Shown here piece after piece: positions 1-12,666 of a stretch of 64,000 nt of DNA. The notes beneath the pieces are model-generated. The model was not told the DNA's origin, made no database searches, and saw only the letters and a list, made by a program, of their open reading frames with translations. The position numbers were made by a program, and so were the translations under genes. The stretch is taken from positions 1 to 64,000 of the forward strand of contig CAZNPU010000008.1 in NCBI GenBank assembly GCA_964575335.1, in the 5' to 3' direction. Source of the DNA: CAZNPU01 sp964575335. Lineage in GTDB: Bacteria; Planctomycetota; Phycisphaerae; Phycisphaerales; SM1A02. Positions within the stretch are counted from its first letter, which is position 1, and each line of letters begins with the position of its first letter.

Positions 1-1
1 C

Positions 2-334
2 GACAAGATTCACGCCCGCGCCACCGGCCCGTACTCGCTCATCACCCAGCAGCCGTTGGGCGGCAAGGCCCGCACCGGCGGCCAGCGCTTCGGCGAGATG
101 GAAGTCTGGGCGTTGGAAGCCTACGGCGCCGCCTACACGCTGCAGGAACTGCTCACCGTCAAATCCGATGACGTTGAGGGTCGCACCAAGATCTACGACT
201 CCATGGTCAAGGGCACCAACACGCTCGAAGCCGGCATGCCGGTGGTGTTCGACGTGCTCTGCCATGAAATCCGCGGTCTGTGCATGAACATTACGTTGGA
301 GAAGCAGCAGTTGGATGGCGGAAGTCTGTTGTAA
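2..334 (+). CDS. rpoB: DNA-directed RNA polymerase subunit beta, C-terminal end (partial)
   Basis: This is the C-terminal ~110 residues of the beta subunit of RNA polymerase; the 5' part lies outside the window. The reading frame is open from base 2. It contains the nearly invariant tail of RpoB: the KIHARATGPYS segment, the QPLGGKARTGGQRFGEMEVWA block, the AYGAAYTLQELLTVKSDD stretch, and the C-terminal VL-EIRGL segment that packs against beta-prime. rpoC follows 143 bases downstream on the same strand, the normal rpoB-rpoC order. The protein ends TLEKQQLDGGSLL, a short family-variable tail. Identification is certain from the motifs. Confidence 0.97.
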   Translation, partial: DKIHARATGPYSLITQQPLGGKARTGGQRFGEMEVWALEAYGAAYTLQELLTVKSDDVEGRTKIYDSMVKGTNTLEAGMPVVFDVLCHEIRGLCMNITLEKQQLDGGSLL

Positions 335-434
335 CCCAGTCGCTGGCGGGCTTGCGGCTATCACACATCAGTCGCTGCCAGCCGCAGCCCACTCACTGCA
401 ACACTCATCTGTCTGAACCACTGAGGAACACTTG

Positions 435-469
435 CTGAAAGCCGAAAGCTGACAGCCGAAAGCCGAAAG
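435..469 (+). repeat. Tandem heptamer array (5 units) in the rpoC leader
   Basis: Five consecutive 7-base units fit the pattern C-Y-G-A-M-A-G: ctgaaag, ccgaaag, ctgacag, ccgaaag, ccgaaag. They fill 435-469 without gaps and end eight bases before the rpoC start codon. No other copy of such an array was noticed in the window. The A/G-rich GAAAG cores could give weak, repeated contact with the ribosome, or the array could be a spreading simple repeat; the sequence does not decide between these. Confidence 0.8.
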
Positions 470-477
470 CGAATCCC

Positions 478-4860
<4,383 letters not shown>

Positions 4861-4896
4861 TCCGACGGTTCAGATCAAAAAGTTTGGCAAAAAAGC

Positions 4897-4925
4897 AACG
4901 GCCTGCGCATCGCGCAGGCCGTTTT
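4897..4925 (+). terminator. Rho-independent terminator of rpoBC
   Basis: A perfect 12-bp stem (4897-4908 with 4912-4923) has a 3-base loop, is G+C rich in the middle and ends in a short T run. It begins 36 bases after the rpoC stop. An A run just upstream could let it work weakly on the other strand as well. Confidence 0.9.
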
Positions 4926-5266
4926 CGCGTACATAGGTGTGGCCGTTATGGATAAGCTGCGCTGTCGTGCTGCGCTGAGCGATCGCAGCATGCTCACGCT
5001 CCCAGCGGCTGCGCTGCAGCACACGCCCCGAAATTGAGGTGCTGTACGGTTGTCAGCAGGAGGCACATGTCTGCGACGACTTTCGATTGTTGTGGCGTAA
5101 TCTGGCATGATTGTGCAAAACCACGCCTGTTGCCCGAAACTCGTGCATCTAGAGTGGTTGCACACGAAACCCACGTGGACGTTACAATGATTGCTGCGTT
5201 CAAAGACAACATTGAAGATACAGGTCCGCAAGCACGCCCGTTGGACTCAATTGGAGAAATGAAGCA
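4926..5266. other. Non-coding stretch upstream of the subtilase gene
   Basis: About 340 bases between the rpoC terminator and the subtilase start. No open frame here shows protein-like composition. A possible sigma-70 type promoter near its end is listed separately; nothing else was recognised. Confidence 0.6.
5158..5188 (+). promoter_or_regulatory. Possible promoter of the secreted subtilase gene
   Basis: TTGCAC at 5158-5163 and TACAAT at 5183-5188 resemble -35 and -10 hexamers. The spacer is 19 bases, longer than ideal. It lies 78 bases upstream of the start codon. Weak call based on hexamer match only. Confidence 0.3.
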
Positions 5267-8200
5267 ATGATGCTGAAACGAGCGGTTGCACTCACCTTGC
5301 TCGTGGCGACAAGCCCGATCTGGGCCGGAGGCATTGACAGCAAACCCGTCCTTCGTCCGGACGTTGCGCCAATGCCTGCTCATCACAATGACGGAGCCAA
5401 TCAACTCACCCCCAGAAGGGTTTTTGTCAAGCCGCGATCAGAAGAGATCGTGCGGCCGGTGAGTACAACTGGTCGCCTGTTCGTCAAGTTCCGAGACGAC
5501 GTCAAAGCACGGGCCAATGTGCGTGGCGAACTGGAGTCGAGGACTCGCGCCAATCTTGCGGCGACGCAGGCCATTCTCGATGAAATGAACCTCGAGCTGC
5601 AGCCGGCGATCACGCTTCCGGAACAGACGCTTGCAGAGTTGGAAGCTCGCGCGCGGGCCTACAGCGGACGCGAACAACCCGATCTGGGCGGCCTCATGTA
5701 TCTCTCGCCACCCGCTGGCGCCGATGCGCAGCTCATGGTGCGCGCAGCGCAGCGGCTCAACGATCGCCCTGAGATCGAATACGTGTCATTCGAGCCTGTG
5801 TACGAAACCCCCTACGGCGGCGACGACATCGGTGCGTGCTGTGTGCCTTTGGGAAGTGAAGACGGCATGGTTACATGCGTGGTCATCTCCCAACAACTGT
5901 GCAACCAGTCCGGTGGCGTCTATCAAGGCGACAATACGGTATGCGATCCGATGGTCCCATGTGATGATTACGGCGCATGCTGCCTTGAACAGGGCTGTGA
6001 GACATTAACGCAAACCGCATGCGAAGCGGTGGCCGTCAACGAGGAGGATCCGTGGCGAGGCGTTGGATCCAACTGCAGCGAAGATCAGATCTGCTCTGAT
6101 TTCCAGTGTGGCCATCCATTTTCAGGTGATTGCTTTGAATGCCACGATCCGAATGGCTTGGGCGGCGGCCGCTACTGCAATGATCAGGAATGCTGCATGG
6201 CTGTTTGCCAAATTGATCCATTCTGCTGTGAGGAAGACGCGAATTTCCCGGGTGGTATTCGTGGCGCACCACACTGGGACGAACTATGTGTTCTCCTGGC
6301 GTATCAATTCTGCCCTGGTCCCCCCGAGAACGTCTGCCTCAGCGGCTTTGGCGGGCCGTGCTTCACCGCTACCCCCACTCCAGGCTGCAGCAATTCGATA
6401 TGCTGCCAAGCGGTCTGCGCGGTAGACCCGTTCTGCTGTGCCGGCTTCTGGGATTTTGACTGCGTTGATTTGGCCTTCGAACTCTGCCAAGACATCGTAG
6501 GTGGCACAACACCCAACTATGCTCCTGGCCAAGGCTATCTCACCAGCCTGTCTTACCAGGCTCAGCATGGTGCCGATCTTCCTCTCTATATTGGCGGCGG
6601 CATCATCTTCAATCCATGCGACGATCCGCTTGATCCCAATCCCACGTATGGCTATGGCGGTGAGGGATTTGATCTGCAGGGGATGTGGGAGTTTGCCGAG
6701 TTGCTTATCGAGTTGGGAACCCCTGTCAGGGAAAACTACACCCGAGGCAAAACGATCAAAGTAGCGGTCATTGAGCACACCGCGTTTTGCAACTGGCAGG
6801 ACAACAACAACCCGCTGTCCAACCACGAAGAGCTGCTTGGACGGGTCATCGTTGAGCCGAATCAGACCCAGGTCATCAATCCAAACAACCCCGGCAGCCC
6901 ATTGTCGGGCCATCACGGCACAGCATGCCTCGGCATCATCGGCGCCCGCGACGATGGAATGCCCGGCCACAGCCTCGAGGCCCTGGCTGTCGACGGTGAC
7001 GAAGTTGGCATCGTTGGCATGGTGCCCGAGGCAGAGCTGTACTTCTATCCGATTGTTTCACTGGAAGAAGGCGGACGGACTCTCAACGCCATTGCCAATG
7101 CACTGACCACATTCGGCCCTGGTGATGTCATGTCGTTCTCGATCGGGCCTGCCGGTTGCGGCACGCTGGTCTCAGACGCAGCCACATGGATGATGATCCG
7201 ATTCGCTTCTGACATGGGCGTTACCTCATGCATCGCCGCAGGAAACAGCTGCTGCAATCTTGACGGCGTTGCTCAATTCCAAGGCCAGGAATCAGATGCG
7301 ATCATCGTCGGCGCCGTGACACCCGGATTCCCATATTGTCGCCTTGGCTTCAGTAACTTCTGCCAGACATGCTCTGACGCCCATGCCGTGCATATAGCCG
7401 CCTGGGGTGCTGGCGTAGCCACCCTTGGCTACGGTGACCTGCTCCTCGAAGGGAATATGCGCAGCTACACGATGCAGTTCAACGGCACGAGTGCCGCGAC
7501 ACCGCAGATCGCATCGTTGGCTGCGGCGCTTCAAGGCATTGCCAAGATGGTGTATGGCATTCCCCTGACGCCGATTCAGTTGCGAGAATTTGTGATAGGC
7601 AGCGCTGGCTACAACCAATGTGGCGCAGTAAGCAGAGATGCAACGCCCGGACCGAGCCTGCAGAATCCTTGCATTGGCGATTTCGATCCTGAGGAAGAAA
7701 TCGCAAGCGTCGCCGCTGATCGTGACCCGCCCATCGCTTACCCTGACGTTGTGGATACCGCCGAAAGCGTGCTCCGCGCCGGCATATACGACGGCAATCC
7801 GTTGCTGCAGGATGTTGTGATCGTTCGGGGGCAACACGAATTCGGTAACTCGTACTCCCTGCGTGCAGCAGACAACAACCATTTCGTGGTCAGTTCAATC
7901 CATACCGACCGATCGCATCGACCGGTGTTGTCTGGCCCTGCCGGGCGCGTTGGCTACATTGCCACGAGCCAGACAACCGACATCGTCGTATCGTCTCAAC
8001 TGCGCTCTTACTCACCCACGCTCTTTGTTCAAACGCGCGTGGTGTCTCCCGAACAATCAGTGCTCGTGCTGATAGAGATCTATAATTCACAAGACAGGAA
8101 GTGGGAGTTCCTCGGCGTAGCGCCGGTTCTTGCAGGCGCAGAATACGTATTCGACACGTCTGTTGCCAATGCGGCCCGGTTCATTGATCGGAAGGATCGT

Positions 8201-8353
8201 CGCGTTTACATACGTATCTACTCGCTCAGCATGGGCGGATTCACTCCGTCCGGCCAATTGCCGTTCGTGATGCACCATGATCTGGTACGGGTCACCCATC
8301 CGGAAGCGTTTGGTATACCTGGAGGCCCATCAGGATCGGGGCTTGGCAACTGA
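5267..8353 (+). CDS. Secreted S8 (subtilisin-like) serine peptidase with cysteine-rich modules
   Basis: A 1028-residue exported subtilase. Residues 1-20 are a signal peptide ending WAG. A propeptide-like segment follows (RLFVKFRDDV near residue 66). Two GACC-type cysteine modules start near residues 189 and 235, and two CC-x2-VC-x2-DPFCC modules lie near 300 and 380. Both module types are typical of planctomycete exported proteins. The peptidase domain spans about 480-760: catalytic His550 in HHGTA, oxyanion-region Asn in MSFSIGPAGCG, and Ser742 in NGTSAATP. The usual catalytic Asp (VAVIDTG in most subtilases) aligns with Glu503 in VAVIEHT, which is unusual. A C-terminal beta-rich domain of about 250 residues follows. 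The ATG pair at 5267/5270 has no strong Shine-Dalgarno. A terminator follows 36 bases after the stop, so it is probably monocistronic. Confidence 0.9.
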   Translation: MMLKRAVALTLLVATSPIWAGGIDSKPVLRPDVAPMPAHHNDGANQLTPRRVFVKPRSEEIVRPVSTTGRLFVKFRDDVKARANVRGELESRTRANLAATQAILDEMNLELQPAITLPEQTLAELEARARAYSGREQPDLGGLMYLSPPAGADAQLMVRAAQRLNDRPEIEYVSFEPVYETPYGGDDIGACCVPLGSEDGMVTCVVISQQLCNQSGGVYQGDNTVCDPMVPCDDYGACCLEQGCETLTQTACEAVAVNEEDPWRGVGSNCSEDQICSDFQCGHPFSGDCFECHDPNGLGGGRYCNDQECCMAVCQIDPFCCEEDANFPGGIRGAPHWDELCVLLAYQFCPGPPENVCLSGFGGPCFTATPTPGCSNSICCQAVCAVDPFCCAGFWDFDCVDLAFELCQDIVGGTTPNYAPGQGYLTSLSYQAQHGADLPLYIGGGIIFNPCDDPLDPNPTYGYGGEGFDLQGMWEFAELLIELGTPVRENYTRGKTIKVAVIEHTAFCNWQDNNNPLSNHEELLGRVIVEPNQTQVINPNNPGSPLSGHHGTACLGIIGARDDGMPGHSLEALAVDGDEVGIVGMVPEAELYFYPIVSLEEGGRTLNAIANALTTFGPGDVMSFSIGPAGCGTLVSDAATWMMIRFASDMGVTSCIAAGNSCCNLDGVAQFQGQESDAIIVGAVTPGFPYCRLGFSNFCQTCSDAHAVHIAAWGAGVATLGYGDLLLEGNMRSYTMQFNGTSAATPQIASLAAALQGIAKMVYGIPLTPIQLREFVIGSAGYNQCGAVSRDATPGPSLQNPCIGDFDPEEEIASVAADRDPPIAYPDVVDTAESVLRAGIYDGNPLLQDVVIVRGQHEFGNSYSLRAADNNHFVVSSIHTDRSHRPVLSGPAGRVGYIATSQTTDIVVSSQLRSYSPTLFVQTRVVSPEQSVLVLIEIYNSQDRKWEFLGVAPVLAGAEYVFDTSVANAARFIDRKDRRVYIRIYSLSMGGFTPSGQLPFVMHHDLVRVTHPEAFGIPGGPSGSGLGN

Positions 8354-8388
8354 CCCACAGTCGCCTCTCCAACAATCAACCACTTCCA

Positions 8389-8415
8389 ACTCCCCAGGCA
8401 ACTGGGGAGTTTTTC
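8389..8415 (+). terminator. Rho-independent terminator after the subtilase gene
   Basis: A perfect 9-bp stem (8389-8397 with 8402-8410) has a GCAA tetraloop and is followed by TTTTCTATTT. It lies 36 bases after the subtilase stop codon. The U tract is on the plus strand. Confidence 0.92.
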
Positions 8416-8590
8416 TATTTGCAGTTCGCTCACAATTCAGATCGATGACCCGCCCAAGCTTGACGCAACGAACTGCCTGGAAGAGATGACGTCCTGAGAC
8501 TTCCGCGCCTTTGCAGGAGAAGCCGCGCGTAAGAGAGCGTCGGCCAGATTGATAACTGACTGATGCCCTTTATCACCGGTGCATTACTGT

Positions 8591-10918
8591 TTACTGCCAC
8601 ATCATCACACTGAGAATATTGGAAAAATCATCAGTCCAGGCTTCACCCCCATCGCCTTCAACAGCTTGCCAGCGCAGCCCAAGATTGCCAGCCAGTACTG
8701 GGCTCAGATTTTCGGGCTGCTCAGCCAGCAGCACCCAGCGTGAGGGATGTCGTTCAGCATGGCGAATCTCATCCGCGCCCAACAGCAGATCTTCCTGAAT
8801 GTACGCCACCATGCCCAGCGACGCAGCAATATTGCCGATGACCGGCTGAAGATCGAGATAGCGGTTGGAAATGTGAATCGCAATTACGCCGCCGGGCTTG
8901 ATTGTGCGCCGGTACAGCTCAATTGCCTCCCGCGTCAGCAGATGCACCGGAATTGCATCGCTGCTGAAAGCGTCCAGCACCAGCAGATCGAGCTCAGCGT
9001 TGTCATAACACCGGGCCAGCGTCAAACGCGCATCGCCGAGAACAATGTTGACAATCGCGCCGCGCTCGCGAGCGGCTGCGACATAGCTGAAAAACCGCCG
9101 GTCTTCTGCGATCTGTTTCACCAATGGATCGATTTCAAAGAAGGTGAATCGCTGGCCGGGCCTGGCATACGCTGCGAGACTGCCCACACCAAGCCCCACA
9201 ACGCCAACCTTCTCGACCGTGCGATGCTCGTTCCATACCGCCATGATCTGACCGATCGGCCCTTCCGAATCGTAATAGGCCAGGGCTAGCTCCGGATCAC
9301 TTGGCTGCAGGGTTTCACGGTCGATGCGTTGTTTGCCATGCATCGTGGTGCCGTGATAGAGAATGTTGTGACGCGGCAGCGTCGGATCATCACGATAACT
9401 GCCAGAGCGGGTAATTCGATGCACGCCAAAAAAACTGCGATGCACTTCAATCTGATTGCCGCGGTTGGCGGTATTAAACGTGCCCGCCAGCAATACCGCT
9501 CCAATAGCAAGGCCGAAACGAATCGGACGGCCTGAGACAAGATAACAACCAAGCGCCGGAACCCCCGCTGCCAAAGCCATGCGCAGCGTCCCTTCAAGTT
9601 CCGCAAGTTCCGTCACCACAATCAGCGTCAGCGCCAAGCCTCCAATCAGCAGCGGCACAGCAAGATCGCCCGCAAGCTTCGCTGACCATTGCCGGCGCGA
9701 TTGAGGAACTACTGCAGATGCTGCAGCGTTGGGATTGGCGGTTTGATCCCGCAGTGAAGGCACGAGCAGACACGCCAGCACGATCGCCAGCGGATACTCC
9801 ACCACCAGCGTGAACACTTGCGGCGCAATGATCGCATTGAACACCCCGCCCAGCACGCCTCCTACGCTCAGCAACAGGTAGTATTCGGTCAGACGCGAGG
9901 CATGTGGCCGATCGCTGGCAAGTTCGCCGTGACACACCATCGCCGCCACAAAAAACGCAAACAAATGCCCCGCCACCACCAGCATCACCGGCTCGGTCGC
10001 TTCAATAAGCAGCATCAGCGCAAGCACGATGACCGCAATCGGCAGTAGCCGCAGCATCAGAGAATGTGGAAACAATTGCCGGCGCGCAAAAGTCAGGATG
10101 AACGTGAGCAGATACAACGCCAGCGGAATCACCCACAACAGCGGCGCCACTGCGATGTCGGTGGTCAGGTGCATTGTCACGCCCAGCATCAGGCTTGAAG
10201 GCACAAAGGCCAGGGCGATCCACCGCAATCGCCGCCGCCATGAAATCGGCTCTGCAACGAAATTTGTGCTCCGAACATGCTGCAAATCGGCAGCGGCAGC
10301 GACATCAGCATCCTGATCGCTGCTCTGAGGCAACCGCACCACGCTCACAACACAGGCGATCGTCAGCGCGACCATGATCAAATAGCCGATCGTCCATATC
10401 CATCGCTGATGATCCAGCACAAGCTGCGGCTCTACCAGTGTTGGATACGCCAGCAGCGCAGCCATGCTGCCAAAATTACTTGCTGCATAGAGAAAGTACG
10501 GATCGTGTGCTGAACGATGCCCGGTGGCGCTGAACCAGCGCTGCAGCAGCGACGCGCTGCTTGACACAACCAGAAACGGCAATCCCACTGAAACCAAAAG
10601 CAACCAAAGCAGCCACGGCACCGGGCTACTTTCTACAGGCGGCAGCCATCCTTCAGGAACAGATAAGGGCAGCACCGCCAGAGGCAACATCAACACAGCG
10701 ATGTGCATCAGCGCCTGCCGGCGCACACCCAGCCGCGTGGTGGAGAGATGCGCATAGAGGTATCCCAGCAGCAGCATCGCCTGATAAAACACCATGCAGG
10801 TGTTCCACACTGCGGGGCTTCCGCCCAGCAAGGGAAGAATCAGCTTGGCGAACATCGGCTGGATCAGGAACAGCAATCCGGAACTGATCAGCAGCGTCAG
10901 AACGAAAAGTGCAGCCAT
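8591..10918 (-). CDS. Fused membrane-transporter-like / spermidine synthase-like protein
   Basis: A 775-residue two-part protein. The first ~520 residues are strongly hydrophobic, with about a dozen predicted membrane spans, beginning LFVLTLLISSGLLFLIQPMFAK, which is typical of the N-terminal half of fused MFS/spermidine synthases. The C-terminal part (about 540-770) has the aminopropyltransferase-like Rossmann fold: VGLGVGSLA for AdoMet-type binding, the acidic FFEIDP strand, GDARLTL, and LVLDAFSSDAIPVHLLT in the catalytic region. Such fusions are common in planctomycetes, but their substrate is unknown; true spermidine synthesis should not be assumed. The start ATG at 10918 is divergent from the thioredoxin-like gene, with a shared 72-base promoter region. 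Confidence 0.85.
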   Translation of the reverse strand: MAALFVLTLLISSGLLFLIQPMFAKLILPLLGGSPAVWNTCMVFYQAMLLLGYLYAHLSTTRLGVRRQALMHIAVLMLPLAVLPLSVPEGWLPPVESSPVPWLLWLLLVSVGLPFLVVSSSASLLQRWFSATGHRSAHDPYFLYAASNFGSMAALLAYPTLVEPQLVLDHQRWIWTIGYLIMVALTIACVVSVVRLPQSSDQDADVAAAADLQHVRSTNFVAEPISWRRRLRWIALAFVPSSLMLGVTMHLTTDIAVAPLLWVIPLALYLLTFILTFARRQLFPHSLMLRLLPIAVIVLALMLLIEATEPVMLVVAGHLFAFFVAAMVCHGELASDRPHASRLTEYYLLLSVGGVLGGVFNAIIAPQVFTLVVEYPLAIVLACLLVPSLRDQTANPNAAASAVVPQSRRQWSAKLAGDLAVPLLIGGLALTLIVVTELAELEGTLRMALAAGVPALGCYLVSGRPIRFGLAIGAVLLAGTFNTANRGNQIEVHRSFFGVHRITRSGSYRDDPTLPRHNILYHGTTMHGKQRIDRETLQPSDPELALAYYDSEGPIGQIMAVWNEHRTVEKVGVVGLGVGSLAAYARPGQRFTFFEIDPLVKQIAEDRRFFSYVAAARERGAIVNIVLGDARLTLARCYDNAELDLLVLDAFSSDAIPVHLLTREAIELYRRTIKPGGVIAIHISNRYLDLQPVIGNIAASLGMVAYIQEDLLLGADEIRHAERHPSRWVLLAEQPENLSPVLAGNLGLRWQAVEGDGGEAWTDDFSNILSVMMWQ

Positions 10919-10990
10919 GCGCCGGCTCCGCTGACGGGCGTCAATTCTGTTGACCCGTTGATCGGAAAGGCGAAAAGGATACCCTCTGAA

Positions 10991-11581
10991 ATGACAACTT
11001 CACAGAACACGCTGATGAACGCTTCGTTTTTGCAAACCAAGCACCGTGCTGGAATGGAATACGCTGCGTATCTCGCCACTGATCCCGCCAAGGCGGAGAA
11101 TTGGCGAAAGATCGATCGCGAAGTCGACCTGACGCCGCAGCAACACCAGTTGATTGAGGGGTTCACCCGGCAGATGCGCGTGCTGGCGATATCCGGAATC
11201 TGGTGCGGCGACTGCGTGGTGCAAGGCCCGCTTATTCAGAAGATCGCCGACGCCAACCCGCAGGCGATCGACCTCAAATGGATCGATCGTGATGAGCACC
11301 TCGATCTTGCCCAACAGGTGGCGATCAACGCCGGGCTGCGCGTCCCGGTGGTGATCTTCATGGCTGAGGATTATGAACTGGTGTCGGTCATGGGCGATCG
11401 CACGCTGACACGCTATCGCGCGCTGGCAGCCAGGCAGTTGGGTGCGTCGTGCCCGCTGCCCGGTGCACCGGTGCCGCAGGACGAGCTTCGCGCGACATTG
11501 CAGGACTGGCTCGATGAATTCGAGCGCGTGCATTTGCTGCTGCGACTGAGCACGCGGCTTCGCAAACGGCACGGCGATTGA
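10991..11581 (+). CDS. Thioredoxin-family protein with WCGDC motif
   Basis: A protein of about 196 residues with a thioredoxin-like fold. The redox motif WCGDC sits in SGIWCGDCVVQGP near residue 75, and the cis-proline region is RVPVVIFMAEDYE. The spacing suits a cytosolic thiol-disulfide protein; no signal peptide is visible. The frame is open further upstream into the divergent gene, but the ATG at 10991 lies in the intergenic gap and has an AAGGA-like site about 11 bases upstream; ATG 11015 is an alternative. The C-terminal 60 residues are charged helix. The substrate is unknown. Similar planctomycete proteins are usually annotated only as thioredoxin family. Confidence 0.8.
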   Translation: MTTSQNTLMNASFLQTKHRAGMEYAAYLATDPAKAENWRKIDREVDLTPQQHQLIEGFTRQMRVLAISGIWCGDCVVQGPLIQKIADANPQAIDLKWIDRDEHLDLAQQVAINAGLRVPVVIFMAEDYELVSVMGDRTLTRYRALAARQLGASCPLPGAPVPQDELRATLQDWLDEFERVHLLLRLSTRLRKRHGD

Positions 11582-11637
11582 CCACCGAGCACACGCATCG
11601 GCTTTTGCTTTGGCCATCCAATCGAATATGACGCGGT

Positions 11638-12609
11638 TCAATAATTCGGCGTCGGCGCGCGGAATGCGCTGAGGTCCACGCTCTGGAACCACTCAATCGT
11701 TCGCTTCAGCCCTTCCTCCAGACTTACTTTCGGCTGCCAGCCCAGTCGGTCACGGGCCAGCGTGATGTCGGGCTGGCGCTGAATGGGATCATCCTCCGGC
11801 AGGGATTTTGCGCGGACGATCTTCGATTGTGATCCCGTCAACTCCACCACCATTTCCGCCAGCTCACGAATCGTGAACTCGCCAGGATTGCCAAGGTTGA
11901 CCGGGCCGGTGAAATCGTCCGGAGCGTCCATCATGGCCAGCAGACCGTCAATGAGATCGTCCACGTAGCAGAATGATCGCGTCTGCGAACCGTCGCCATA
12001 GATGGTGATGTCCTCGCCACTGAGCGCCTGGCGGATGAAGTTGCTCACCACGCGGCCGTCATAGGGATGCATGCGCGGACCATAGGTATTGAAGATGCGC
12101 ACCACGCGAATGTTCACGTTGTTCTGGCGGTGGTAGTCGAACATGAGAGTTTCCGCAGCGCGTTTGCCCTCGTCGTAGCAGGCACGCGGTCCGATGGGAT
12201 TGACGTTGCCGCGGTAGCTTTCCGGCTGCGGGTGAACGGTCGGGTCGCCGTACACTTCACTGGTGGAAGCGTGTAGCACTTTGGCGCGGGTTCGCTTGGC
12301 CAGCCCCAGGACGTTGATCGCTCCCATGACCGAAGTCTTGATGGTCTTGATCGGGTTGTATTGATAATGCCCTGGCGCAGCAGGACAGGCCAGATTGAAC
12401 ACCTCATCCACTTCAAGCCAGATCGGATGAATGACATCGTGGCGGATCAGCTCGAAGTTCGGCTTGCCGAGCAGATGCTCGATGTTGCTCTTTTGGCTGG
12501 TGAAGAAGTTGTCGATGCAGATCACATCCTGACCGCTTTCCACGAGGCGGTCGCAGAGATGGGAACCGAGAAATCCGGCCCCGCCGGTGACGAGAATGCG
12601 TTTGATCAT
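11638..12609 (-). CDS. UDP-glucuronic acid decarboxylase (NAD-dependent, extended SDR)
   Basis: A 323-residue enzyme that converts UDP-glucuronate to UDP-xylose with CO2 release, supplying xylose for surface glycans. The NAD-binding motif GGAGFLG is at residues 9-15, and the catalytic Tyr145-x3-Lys149 pair sits in ACYDEGKR. Family blocks seen include NLACPAAPGHYQYNPIKT, STSEVYGDP, RIFNTYGPRMHPYDGRVVSN and the GSQTRSFCYVDDLIDG region, which separate UXS enzymes from epimerases and dehydratases. The length is normal for bacterial UXS. The gene is divergent from anmK with a 57-base gap. Confidence 0.93.
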   Translation of the reverse strand: MIKRILVTGGAGFLGSHLCDRLVESGQDVICIDNFFTSQKSNIEHLLGKPNFELIRHDVIHPIWLEVDEVFNLACPAAPGHYQYNPIKTIKTSVMGAINVLGLAKRTRAKVLHASTSEVYGDPTVHPQPESYRGNVNPIGPRACYDEGKRAAETLMFDYHRQNNVNIRVVRIFNTYGPRMHPYDGRVVSNFIRQALSGEDITIYGDGSQTRSFCYVDDLIDGLLAMMDAPDDFTGPVNLGNPGEFTIRELAEMVVELTGSQSKIVRAKSLPEDDPIQRQPDITLARDRLGWQPKVSLEEGLKRTIEWFQSVDLSAFRAPTPNY

Positions 12610-12666
12610 GGGTAACGATCATATCCCCGCTTGCGGCTTCGCGCCCAAACAGCGACGATCTGCACC

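Noticed and set aside
8591..10918. True spermidine synthase
   Set aside because: The C-terminal domain is aminopropyltransferase-like, but the large membrane half and lack of polyamine genes make the actual substrate uncertain; called only as a fusion protein.
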